Assembly (NCBI GenBank): GCA_963930775.1
Contig: OZ005707.1
Span: 5,580,001-5,644,000, forward strand
Reading direction: 5' to 3'
Length of the DNA stretch: 64,000 nucleotides
Origin: Cliona cf. orientalis
Lineage: Eukaryota > Porifera > Demospongiae > Clionaida > Clionaidae
Both the position numbers and the translations under genes were made by a program. The stretch's first letter is position 1. Every line of letters starts with the position of its first letter. This document shows, piece by piece, positions 48,845 to 60,900 of this stretch. Under the pieces are notes generated by a model. It worked only from the letters and a program-made list of their open reading frames with translations, did no database searches and was not told where the DNA came from.

Positions 48845-51800
48845 ATGGCCAGCAGAATAGCACAAATGCAGTACACGGATATCCCAGAGCTGAAAGACTA
48901 TGTTCTACCCAATGTTCATAAAACTGGAACAAGCTTAGGTCGGGGTGCATTTGGAACAGTAGAAGAATTGGCTGTTGGAAGGACGCTCTGTGCTGGAAAG
49001 AAATTGCATGCAGCATTGCTGGATGCACACAATGAAGGAATCCAACGCACCATCAAGCGATTTATTACCGAATGCAAGCTCATGTCCAAGCTACGCCACC
49101 CCAGAATTGTCCAGTTTATGGGCCTCTGCTTCTTTGATGACAGCCCCTATCCCATGCTGGTAATGGAAAAGCTGGATGTTGATTTGCAGACCCTACTTGA
49201 AACGAGCAATAACATTCCATTTGTTGCAGTACTCAACATATTGCAGGATATTGCAGAAGGCCTCGTTCATATGCACGGTCAAAGTCCTCCTATTATTCAT
49301 CGTGATTTAACAGCCAGAAATGTTCTCATCATTCAAGGCTCATTGAGAGCCAAAATTGGTGATTTGGGGAATGCTCTTTGCATGAGAGATCTGGTAACAG
49401 TCACCAATACCCTCAGCAGGGTACCAGGAACTCTTATGTATATGCCACCTGAAGCATTCGAGTATTCCATAAGGTATAATAGCATGCTCGATATGTTCTC
49501 TTTCGGTCATCTGGCACTGTTTGCTATGATCCAAGAGTTTCCAAGGGAAATACTTGCTCCAAATTTTTATGATGAAAAGGGAGAACTCAGGGCACGAAAT
49601 GAGGTGGGAAGACGTGGAAAGTATATTGACAAGCTGATTGCTAAACTCACAAAGGATCATGTGGTGACAAAGATGATCATTCAGTGTTTACATAATGTAC
49701 CAGAGAGAAGGTATTAATAGCAGTAGTATAATACTATGTCCTTTTTATCTGTGTCAGTATACAAGTTTATCCATGACTGAATATAGGTTGACAGCAGCAA
49801 AGGCTATGGAGCAAATTAGTAAAGTCTGCAAAGAAGAAGACTGTGGTGCACAGTATGAGACAAAGAAGTATCCTCCTGATCTTCTAAATAAAGTTGGTTT
49901 CCTGGAGTCAAGTGCAAAAATTGATGCAGGCCAACATTTAAAGCAGCGGATTCAAGAATTCAAGGTAACTATAAACAAACTTTTGATAGAATTAATCAAT
50001 CTATTAATTGATACCAATACAGCAAGGGGTTCCAGGATTGCTTGATATTTATCGCTCCTATGGAAGACTATCTCGGAGAGAGGGATGGAGGCTACAGGCA
50101 TTCCAAATTAAAGATGGAGCTCTGCAATACTGTAAACAAGACATGGTATAACTATGACATGCTATGTAACAGTTACTAGGAAATTAAGCTTCAATTATTC
50201 ATTCAGATGGATAGACCTTACGATACACTTGAGTTATCATCAATTGTTAGTGTGAAAGCCATCCAACCCAAAAAGGATTGGAATGAATCCAGATTTTATT
50301 TTGAAGTACACTTCTCTGGAGCTAGAGGATCTCCATGGCTGTTAAGAACATACACACAAGTAATAGTTCTAACATGAGCTATTTCAGTGTCTATTATTAT
50401 GCCCTTGATTGGTTTTTAGGATGATCGTACATGTTGGATGGAAGCCATTTTCCCTACTACAGGATTACCAATTATTGAAGAAGTTCATCAGTATGAGGTG
50501 GTCACTCCTCCAGAAAGTGAAGCCGGGATGTATACATATGTACAGGTGCAGGGGCATCAGCATCAGGGCGTAAAAGAGCTTAAATATCTTTATGAAGATG
50601 CCTCATCTCTAGCACCAACGCCTCAGCAAGAACAGCATCGGAAATCTCCAGATTTAGCCAGGAAAGATTATGGGAAGCCAACAAAACCAAAAAAGGCAGC
50701 GAAAGTTCTTGGCCGTGAAGATCACTTATTGCAAGAAACAACGGACACACACCATCATGACATTGTTGGAACAACTGGTGCAGATACCTATGTAGTTATG
50801 CAACCAAAATTATCGCTAAGCCCTCGAAGAAGTGTAACTGTGCCTCAAGAACTATCAGGCTTATCTGAGTTATCCATTGACGATATATCTGAGCTCAACC
50901 AAAGCAAAGCCCAGTTGTGGTTACTGAATCAAATGCAGAAACTTGTACAGAAACAAATAGGTGTTCACTCCAATGAGGAGGGAAAGCAACCTTTATTTGA
51001 TGAAGCAACAGAAAACCAAGGAATGCACGGATTGCAAATGCGTATTAATCAACACCCCAATTTGCCACATGCAAGATCCACAGAAGCTCATGATGCACAA
51101 ATTCCACCACTCCCTCCTCGACCTCATCAGCATCAGCAATGGTCAAGGGAAAAGTATAGAGATGAACATACAAACTTAGCTGTTCAAAAATCACCAGTTC
51201 ATCAAGTGGGTTCTGGTATTCACCCTCAGGCTGACCTGTATGGAACAAGACTTAAGCCACAGCCATCAGGTAAGTGCAATAACGAATTATTATTATAGTA
51301 TAGATGAGCTTCCCAGAATATTTCATGATAATGCTGGTATGTATATTATTATTATTCATAGTGACTACAACTGTGTTTCCAATGCAAAAAAGAGGCATTA
51401 CAGATGAGGAGATGATAAGTAAATGGAACTAATGCATGGATTTCCTTTAGCTCTTTATCTAAGTCTTTTTTCAGATTCAACATATCTTTCTCTCATGCAG
51501 AAACTCTAAAAGCAAGAAATAAGAGTATATCTTCTGGAATAGAATCCCAGTAGGTGGTGAAACAAAATGATACAAACAGGTCTTTTTACTGGTATCATGC
51601 ACTTTCTATAATAGTCTTGTTGTAGATGATGATGATAGACAAATAAAAGTGAGACCAGAATGGACTAAAGCTAGTATGTCTACATAGCTACACAGCAGTT
51701 AGCAATAAAATTATGGAGCAAGCAAAATGTGTTTCTTTCAGAAACTCGATCTCCTCAGCTTGAGCCCTCTCTGGCTGATTTGAAGCAAAAGGCATTATTT

Positions 51801-53009
51801 CTCTCTCGATCAGCTCTAAGTGAAAAGTGGACAGAAATTGGTCATGGTGGGTTACTTGACAGATTTCATAAGTGAATCCTGCTGCTTATTTAAATAGTTG
51901 ATGTTATTAGCATGTTGGTTTGTTTTTTATCCAATGGCAGTGATTAAACAACCTTAAAAGACTTGCAAAAAATAAAATATTTTTTCCTATGAAAACAAAA
52001 GCACAGTCATGCTTGTATACAGTCTTGTTGAGATGCTTTGGTATACATGTTCATACAGGAAAATTTGGCAAAGTATACAAGGGAATTCACAGGAGTTCAG
52101 GTTTACCTGTGGCAATTAAAACTATCAAACAGTATGAATCAGAGAAAGAAAAGGAGAATTTCCAAAAGGAAATGATTGTGATGTCAAAATTGATCCACCC
52201 AAACATTGTACGCCTCTTTGGACTTGTCCAACAAGGTACATGCACTTTAAAACCCATAAACTTGAATTCACAATGTCATATTATTATAGATTCACCATTG
52301 ATTGTGCTCGAATACTTACCTAATGGTGATCTCAAAAGTTTTTTAACCGTATGCTTCTTCTGTAGTTAGATAATTGAATGGTTTATAATTGCAGCTCTAT
52401 CTATCTTTAATATTATTATGTACAGAAATATCAAGCACCATTTACAAAATTATTCAAATACATGCTGGATATTGCTACTGGAATGCACTACATCTCTGAA
52501 AAAGGACTTATACATCGAGTATGTATTAAATTTTCTATAATTATTGTTATTGCGCATTCACTAACTCAGACCTATCATTATAGGATCTGGCTGCTCGAAA
52601 TATTATGGTTGGTGAAGATGAAATTTGCAAAGTTGGTGATTTTGGCCTTTTACGAGAGCTGCCAAAAGATGTTTCTGTATACGTAGCTACAACCAAAGTA
52701 GCATTTCCCACCCGATGGATGGCCCCAGAAAGCCATTGGAAAAAAGAGTTCTCCCCGGCAAGTGATGTGTGGAGCTTTGGCATCGTCATGTGGGAGATGT
52801 ACAACCCCACAGAGCTGCCGTACAAAGGATTGAGTAATCCAGAAGTTGCTGCCAATGTTTGTATGGGTACGAGATTGGACATACCCACCTCTTATCCTCA
52901 AACTGTAGTGGACATAATGAAAGCTTGCTGGCAGCGTGACTCATCAAAGCGTCCTAGCTTCTTGCTTATTGCTATGCTACTCACTAATGTAGTCTTTGGT
53001 ACAGATTAA
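48845..53009 (+). CDS. Unit 7: intact dual-kinase protein (kinase-PH-linker-tyrosine kinase), 1,064 aa
   Basis: Exons: 48845-49710, 49787-49964, 50023-50145, 50207-50359, 50420-51269, 51362-51418, 51501-51549, 51615-51673, 51742-51846, 52059-52235, 52290-52348, 52426-52518, 52584-53009. They total 3,195 nt, all in frame. Start: ATG at 48,845 aligns with the other units; an in-frame GTG further up is not needed. N-kinase: GRGAFGTVEE, AGK, HRDLTARN, GDLG, YMPPEA. PH: FQIKDGALQYC, WLLRT, WMEAI. The linker has YEVVTPP, MYTYVQV, LYEDAS, the helix AQLWLLNQMQKLVQK and PPLPPRPH. C-terminal tyrosine kinase: GHGKFGKVYKG, VAIKTIKQYE, HRDLAARN, DFG, RWMAPES, CWQRDSSKRPSF. AATAAA lies at 53,074-53,079. 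Unit 5 is its broken twin, making this the only working copy of this subtype in the window. Confidence 0.88.
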
Positions 53010-53101
53010 TTATCAGGAATTTGTGTGAAAACCCTAGTATGATATTAATAGTAATCGCATTGTATATAGACTCAATAAATTTTGATGTTTAGCTCCAAAT
53101 A

Positions 53102-53803
53102 CAGTGCAACCAAGCAAGAGAGCAAAACTTTTTAAAACCATATTTTTGGGTTAAAAACTACACAGACAGACCTACTTGATATCAAAATGGCCACAACAAT
53201 CATTTTTATCGTGTTTTACAAAATTGCAAATTTCCCATATATAGCTAATACAGAAGCCACATATGTGCAGGCCAGTTTTCATAGATTTTTCACTGTTTTT
53301 GGATAAAAGTGGCTATATCTTGGAAGTGGTAAGGAGTCAAGACTTCAAATTTGGGATTTAGTAACTTTATTACAAGTGCTATCAGCCCACCAAGTGGAAT
53401 TTCTTAACTAGAACTAAGTAGGAAAAAATGTGCCTAACATATTTGGCCCTCCGAAAGGGATTTTAGGACAATATCTGGTTAGCAATGCACTGCACAGCCT
53501 CTACATTCATGTCCAATTAACTTCATATGGATGTGCATAACTGGGTAGAGCGCATGCCCTTAACCGAAAACAATACTCATTTAATGTGCCTAACATATTT
53601 TGGAGAGCCACGTTATCTTGTGAAGCCATAAAAATGGAAGTAATCATGGTTACATCCCATAATTTAAATTCTATGTAGAATTTATGTTAAAGAAGATTGG
53701 TACCAAATTTCAAACTGTTATCTATAACAGATTTTATTTTATGAGTCAAAATAGGCTCAAATTCTGAAATAAAAAAGTTTTGCTCTCTTGCTTGGTTGCA
53801 CTG
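53102..53803. mobile_element. 702-bp TA-flanked inverted-repeat element (Tc1/mariner-type MITE candidate)
   Basis: Terminal inverted repeats of about 33 bp begin CAGTGCAACCAAGCAAGAGA at the left and end TCTCTTGCTTGGTTGCACTG at the right, with TA on both sides (53,100-53,101; 53,804-53,805). The interior has no long open frame. TA duplication and CAGTG ends are typical of Tc1/mariner derivatives. It separates the kinase array from the GOLD gene. Confidence 0.85.
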
Positions 53804-53829
53804 TAAACAAATTTTGGCGGGCACCATTC

Positions 53830-53841
53830 TGCGCATGCGTA
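53830..53841. promoter_or_regulatory. NRF-1-like palindromic site upstream of the GOLD gene
   Basis: TGCGCATGCGTA, 123 bp before the ATG at 53,964. Same motif class as upstream of units 3, 4 and 6. Confidence 0.4.
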
Positions 53842-53963
53842 AATAGAATCACAATATCCGGTGTACAAAGGTCAACGTGTGACGACCCCGTACCGTTCTA
53901 TCTTTATAAACTTCCCGTCTCCACCCATTTTGGAAAGAGCGATCACAAAGCTGAAGCTTGAAG

Positions 53964-56900
53964 ATGGACGTGGAGCCTCGTAGTAGCGGGGGGACTCCGC
54001 CACACACTTCCAGTTCTTCATATACCTTTGACTACTCTACGGCCACGTACCAGTCGCTAGGCTCCTCTTCGCGGCCTATCAACCACGACGTTCAGGAGCG
54101 TCTCGAGTGTGTAGCGTTGTCCCTTGAAGACGAGACGCCTCCCGTGCGCTCCCTTCTCTGTCCGGCTCATTGGGGCGCTCTGCTCGAGTCCACTACCGTA
54201 TCTCTGGTGTCTACCATGAGAGAACACGCCTGGGAGAGCTCTGACAGTAGTGTGATACTGGCTCAAGACCTGGGAGAGAGTCCGAACATGCCGAAGCTGC
54301 TAGGACAAGGAGAGGCGGAGTCTAAGAGTAGTAGTGGCGATCCCATTGGCGTACTGATTGACAGAGGCGTCTACACTCCTGACAGTATGAGTGGGACAGG
54401 GGATGACAGCAGAACACCACAGGGAGGCCAGTCTCCTCAAAGGTACCATCAATACACATGTGCTAAAAAAAGTTATAATAATATTATTCCTCTGTATCCT
54501 GGAGGTGTTGATACTGTGCTCTATAAATCACATAGTTGGTACACCATTAATAAATTTTGATAAGCGGCTAAATATTAGTATAATAATATATACGTTTTGT
54601 GTTCAAAGATCTCCGTAAGGTATGTACCACTTTGGGTGTGGCTGATTCATGGAGTCTGCATGCCTGTAGTGCACTTGTTATCTTGCACTTTATACATTTT
54701 AGTGACCGTGAGTAGACCCTCAATAAGGTACAGTCTGGAAATACTGTGCATGTGAGCTGTTTACTTTGTGCTTAGACCCCTTGTTGGATGGGATGTACCT
54801 TATTCAGGTAAGGGTATAAAGTGGTGGGTGGAGGGGACAATAGAGGTACTAAGGAGCTATCATAGTGTCACAATTCTGCGTTAATTACATGTATACCAGT
54901 GTCGAACATTATTAAAATTTTATTGAGGTTGTGTCATACTAACCTAGCATATGCATACCTAACTGACGTACATTTTCATTGGCATAGTGATATCCTTCCT
55001 CTCATTATTGACAAAATCTTTCAGTTTTGTTTGTAAGTTTGTTGCTTTCTATGTGCAACTATTGACATTCTAGTTTGTGATAATATTACGTATTTCTAAT
55101 CAGTGCTTGATCTGTTGTCAAGACAGCATCCAATGTACCATGTGCACCATGCATGCCACACGTGCTCTCCTCTCTCTAGCTCTCTCTCTCCCCTCCCTCT
55201 TTCTCTCTTTCTCTCTCTCTCTCTCTCTCATCCTCTCATCCCATGCACCACATAACATTATGTGAATGTTTTTGTTAGTCTGTTTTGTGTTATCACAACA
55301 GTCAAATCAACTCCATTTAGCAAAGTTCATTTGGCACTATGTGTAGAAAATGTGCACTTAGTGTTGGTTTCGTGTAAGCGCCATTTGCTTGACTTCACAC
55401 ATGATGTAAACATGGCTACTATTGACAGCTACATATGATAATAATTATTATTATGAGTGTATGTGCATGTATGTGTACATGCAGACAGATTTGGTGGTAC
55501 AAAAAAAACTGATTTTAAGTCTTAGGGTGTGTATTCTGGTTGCTATGCTGGGCATTTGACCTTCACAATGCCACATAGATGGAGTGGTACAGGATATCTG
55601 TAGCTGGGACAAGACCTTCCCTTGTCCTCTGGAGTGCCCGGAGCTTCCAGCATTCTCTAGATTCATACTATCATAGAGCTACTTAGTAAAGGTACTTACT
55701 CCCACCAATAGTCATGATAAATGTACCTACAGTGGAAAGAAACCCTCTGCAGTGGTACCCCTAAAAATTAATGATGATATCCCCCCCACAGTCCCAGCTA
55801 TGCATGAAATTGTATAAAATTACCCCTAAAATGAGGATATCCCCCTCCCCCTGGCCCACAGTCCCAGCTATGCATGCATGAAAATTGTATAAAAACTACC
55901 CCTGAAATGAGAACATCTCCTTTAAGCTGTCCCAAGGGTATCCTGTATAGAGTGATTCCACTGTAGATAGTTAATTCAATACATAACAGATTATTGCAGC
56001 CGCCGATAATAATTATGTTGGGACCATTAAATTTTAATAAGGACCATTGCATTACAGCTGTGTGGGGTCTGCACATTATAGTGTACACGTTCATAATAAT
56101 AATATTATTGTAGTGCCTTCTTTCAGTCCTGGCGTGCACGCAGCTCTATTTGCATAAATTTCCTGGCGGGCATTCGCACGTGTGCATTAATTGGTGTAAA
56201 GGTGAGTGTGGGAGTTGGGTAGAATTTGAACGAGGTGTCGTGTGTTATCACATCAGTTCCACCACATCAACCATCGTAGTTAATATTGCTACGTACGTAT
56301 GTAGCTTAGCCATGCATATGTCCGTGGGAGGTGGTGGCAGTGGCATAGTGCGCCACTGGCGACTGCTATCCCTCTCTCTCTCTCTCTCTCTCTGCTCTTT
56401 GAGCACTGCTTAATGGAGCGTAAACATTAAACACTGGCGCAGCTTCCTCATTGCATCTAGCTAATTCTGAGAATTCCGCATGCTATGAGTTCTCTCTAAA
56501 AGCTGTTTATTGTGTGCATAAAAAGGAGTTAATACCTTACGTGTATGTGCACAATGCAATTCCTACATGTACTATGTTGAGCTGTATAGCCTCGTTGCCT
56601 GGCTTTATCAGTTTTCAGTGTTTAAAAGCTGGGAATTGACCTGGGGATGAGGCTATTGTCAAACGTTTTTGATAATGCTTGGATCTGCGATTCTTGATTA
56701 CTATACATGTAGATGTAGTGTGTTTGGATTTTAACATTAATCGCTGCTACTAGTGCTACATGTACTACTGCATAGTAGTCTCTGCAGGGGGGCCTGCTGT
56801 GAAGTCCATTCGCCCACCCACCCTTCCCTCTCTTCTGCTCCCCCTCTCCGTGAATATATATCCCTCTCTGCCCTTTATGGTCTGCTGCCTGAGGACTGTT

Positions 56901-57808
56901 TCATTACTAGCCAGGGTGGAGCCCAGAATTATTATTGCTCACTTGCTCACTTGCTCACCTACGGTTTATTATGCAAAATAACACTATCTGTAGTAGATAC
57001 CATACTTGTGATTGCAAATATTATTTATGTTTCATTTTGGAAAATTTCACTGTTTTTAATTCTTATGGCCAACAACCATTGCCATACACGTACATAAAGG
57101 TTAATGAATAATATGTTTTTTTCATTGCTTGCTCTAACAACAAAAAAATTTAGTGTTCACTTCTACCTACATACAGGTAACCTACCACCCCTAGTTAGCA
57201 AGGCTAGGCACTTCAGTGGCTCTGTCCTTTGCTACTATGGCCAAATTCTGCAGTCGCCAAGTACATGTATGCAACTACAAAATCTGGCAATCATTTAAAA
57301 CATCTGCATCCTCCCCCTCTCTCTCCCACTCCCTCACTCCCATCTTGGGGTTCTATTATTAGCCTAGCCACTGAATGAATGAGGTGATAGTGGGGGCAGA
57401 TGGCCATACCCACAAAAGGCATCCCTTTGGTCCAAAATCTCAAACCCTAATTGAATAAATTTGTAGAACAATTTCACTCTCAGCCAACTTAAACATTGAC
57501 CAATTCTGACACTGCATACCCATACATGTACCGGAAGAATTCTTGGGATAGTTTCAACTGGCGCAATTGACTTAAATGAGCATTTCAGGAGTGGCTTAGT
57601 ACAAATTATTATTCACCACATACATTGTAGCTGGTACCACATTTTCTCGCTAGACACCGGATGCACAGTATGACGTTCCAGGAGTCCATGAGCCTTTTGG
57701 CACTCCTATGCTCCTCTATAGAAAATTCAGTAGTTTATCTTGCACTAATAATCCCCAACCTAAGGGGCAACCATCCCATTGCCTGCTCAGATAAATCTAC
57801 AAATAATC

Positions 57809-57901
<93 letters not shown>

Positions 57902-60900
57902 CTTACCTCTCATTTCTGTTATTTTTTACTTTCTATTGTAGTCCACTCTGCTCTTTATACTGTAGTACTCTGATAGTGGTTTATAGTTGCACATGCTATG
58001 CACATGTGTGTGCATGTGTGTGTTTCATGTCAACAAACTCCAGCTGTCTAAGGACATCTGATTGTCCCAAAAATCACTTCTGGCTTCCAACAGCTTTCCA
58101 TAAGGCAGTCTTGAGTATCCGCTGTTATAATAGTATTATTATTAATTTATCCTACGTATGTACATGCACACAATGGCATAATTAATGGCAGCCAATAGTT
58201 CTTCTATGTGATAGTATTTACTCCACAGCCGCAGCTTAGTGTCTCTTTATGCCATTCTTGGAGTATTTACTATCAAAGCTTCGAGTTTGAAGTTGCTTCC
58301 TGCTCACTTGGAACTACATGTAGCAGTCACTCCCACTTGTCTCTAGCCCCTTTGAGTATCTAAACTGATTTATTACCCCATCCCACCCACCTTCCATCTC
58401 AATCCGTACCCCTTCCATTCTGATACATGCTTATCTACTCCATGGGATATAGTCTTGTGTATAATAATAATATATAAATTATGTGTATAATTATGATAAT
58501 AATATGTATAGTTTACATAATATCATACATGTACATGTATATATACACATCCTATCCTCAGTGTTTCGTTGCTATATTATACCTGTACATGTAAGTATAC
58601 TATTTCACTCTTTCCCCCCAAAGTGGATCATATTTCTGTTGTCCGTTTGAACGCATACTCTTGCAATTCATTAGTCATTATTGGCCATTTTCTCTGCGTG
58701 TGTGCGTTTTCAGGGGTGCACTCTCCAGTGATTAAGATGCTTTTAATTCTGCAATGTCTGTCCATGGTCACCTCATTTCAACTCACCAGGCTAATTGGCT
58801 CTCCCCAGTTGGACCATTAATTTTTATGAATATGAAGAGAATGTAGTTAAATCACAGAAATACGGCTCCCATATAATATACCTCGTGCATACATGTACCT
58901 TCTTGCTTAATTTTTTTTCCACTGAGCCACTGGTGGATATTGTTCACCATAGTAGCTCTCTCATTCTTTCTTGTGAATATTGGGTTTCCTAGGTGATGTC
59001 AATAACGCTGTTCATTCAAAAGGTGTCAGATTATTCCTGACAGATGTAGGTTACCATGGCGATGATAGCCCAGTCCACATTTCTAAAGGTGGAATACAGT
59101 TATAAAGTAAAGGGATACATGTCACTGTCTTTCAATTTGACCTGAAAAGCCCAAAGCCTGGAAGTGGGTCGCCTTTGATGTAGTATGTGGTGTTGATGAC
59201 ATGGGTTTCCTTTGATCTCTGAGCGCAGTTGATGTGGCCATGGGTGACCTTGGGGTCAGGCATAAGCAGCCAGGTTGTCTCTCAACATGTGTCATGTACA
59301 TGCATGTTGTATAGGTCTTGCATGTGCCATGTTTCATGCCATGTGCATGTACCTGTTACATCAGTTGAGTTGTGCATGTGTAGGTTGATAATAAGGCTAG
59401 GGGTGTAGTGATCTAGATTATTTACATGATCTCAGACCAACTGTTGCATGTCGTGGTAGTGCTTGTTGCATGCATGTATGATGTACAATTGCACATGTAT
59501 ATTAAATTTTGTACTATACTGGTTGCATGGTGCAATTGGAATGCAATTTGTGTACAATATGAATACCATACAGAGACAGAGAGAGCGAGCACACATGTAG
59601 TATACACATTTTATGGTATGTATATCTTGCAACAATTATGTATATTAATTTTGTGAGTTTCCATGAGTATGTGAAATGCGTACGTATGTATGAGCACGTT
59701 CATGTGTAGATAAATTTACACATCTAGCTTATCAACTGATGACTGAAGGTTCTACAAAAGTTATTTAAAACAAGTTGGCATAGAGGGACATCACGAGCTT
59801 TTATCTTCTTTGATGGTGATACTATTCTACCCATTTCTGTCTCTCTTGGATGTTTCCGTACATAATACATATGTAGTCTAGCGTTGTCATGTTTCGGTTG
59901 TTAAACCTCACTCCCATTCACAGTGATAGCTGAACACAGCGTATAATATGGCTTCCCTTGAATGCATCCATCTAGCACTGCACTGCTGACATCGTGAAAT
60001 CCAATACCCCTAAACCATTTAGGGTCAACTTACGCACTAGAAAGATTGGTCATTAATTTTCTCCAAGCCACTCTATCTTATGATATTTACACACACATAC
60101 ACACATTTCAGTGGTATGTCCAAGTGTCAGAGTGAGGAGCAGATACAACCGCCAGCAGGAGGGCCAGGGATGGGGAAACAACAGAGACAAAAAGACAGAG
60201 AAAGAGAGGTACAGGTAAAAGCAGACTTACATGTACACTTATATACATGTACATATGTGCTGCCCTCAGTGAACATAATTGGCCTTGTCCAATATTGGAC
60301 TAATTAGCTTACTCCAATTAGTGGTGTATGTATTGGTATTATTATAGTCTATGGCTGCAAATTGTGTGTATGACTGTGCCATGCGCGTTGTCACATGATT
60401 TCAGTCTTGTGCACCTGCACGGTTGCCGTGGGTGAAGCTATATTATAGTCAGTGGGGACTAAAATTAGTTACGACACCCATATAGCTGTACACACAATGT
60501 AAGTACCACCTACATGTACATGTATAGGGGTAACAGGTACTAATGTGTGATAGTAGAATAATTGGCGACCCTTTACCATATTATACACATGCTCTATAAA
60601 GCTGTATTCATTGTCGGTTGCTAGCCTGTCATTGCTATAAGTTAGACTAACTTTTTAACCGCCTTGCAGAATGTTTGCCTGACTCTTGGTGCACCTGATG
60701 ACAGCTCCTCTCTCGATCTCATCCAGGACGACCACATACCCCAGCTGGTTCCCCCTCTACCCTCGTCAACCTCCTCCTCCTCCTCTGCGGGGGGAGATGA
60801 CCCTCCCCCTCCCCTCCCTCTTTCCGTCTCCCCCTCTCATCAGCATCACACTCCCCCTCCACTTCCACCCTCCCTTCCCCACCTTCTCCCGTCTACGCAG

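Larger units (their letters stand above)
54443..60111. other. First intron of the GOLD gene (5.7 kb)
   Basis: No second gene could be supported on either strand. Contents are CT microsatellites (~55,205-55,229, 56,372-56,393, ~57,811-57,898), a small TA-flanked element (55,730-55,963) and AT-rich unique sequence with many ACATGTAC motifs. Open frames here are short, low-complexity or antisense and unconserved in appearance. Confidence 0.5.

Noticed and set aside
23853-53009. CRISPR-like or prokaryotic defence cluster (NACHT and kinase genes together)
   Set aside because: Introns, Death and PH domains and animal-type tyrosine kinases show a eukaryotic locus. No repeat-spacer array is present.
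53535-53575. tRNA-like stretch (GGTAGAGCGCATGCCCTTAACC)
   Set aside because: Looks like a D-arm and anticodon region, but no T-loop GGTTCRA box, no acceptor pairing, and it lies inside an inverted-repeat element.
57661-58185. 174-aa frame with a long Ser-Leu run
   Set aside because: Produced by a CT microsatellite. Same for the frames at 62,911-63,237 on both strands.
58569-60307. Small open frames in the large GOLD intron as separate genes
   Set aside because: Short, low-complexity or ACATGTAC-rich. The 60,112-60,214 part is real but is exon 2 of the GOLD gene.
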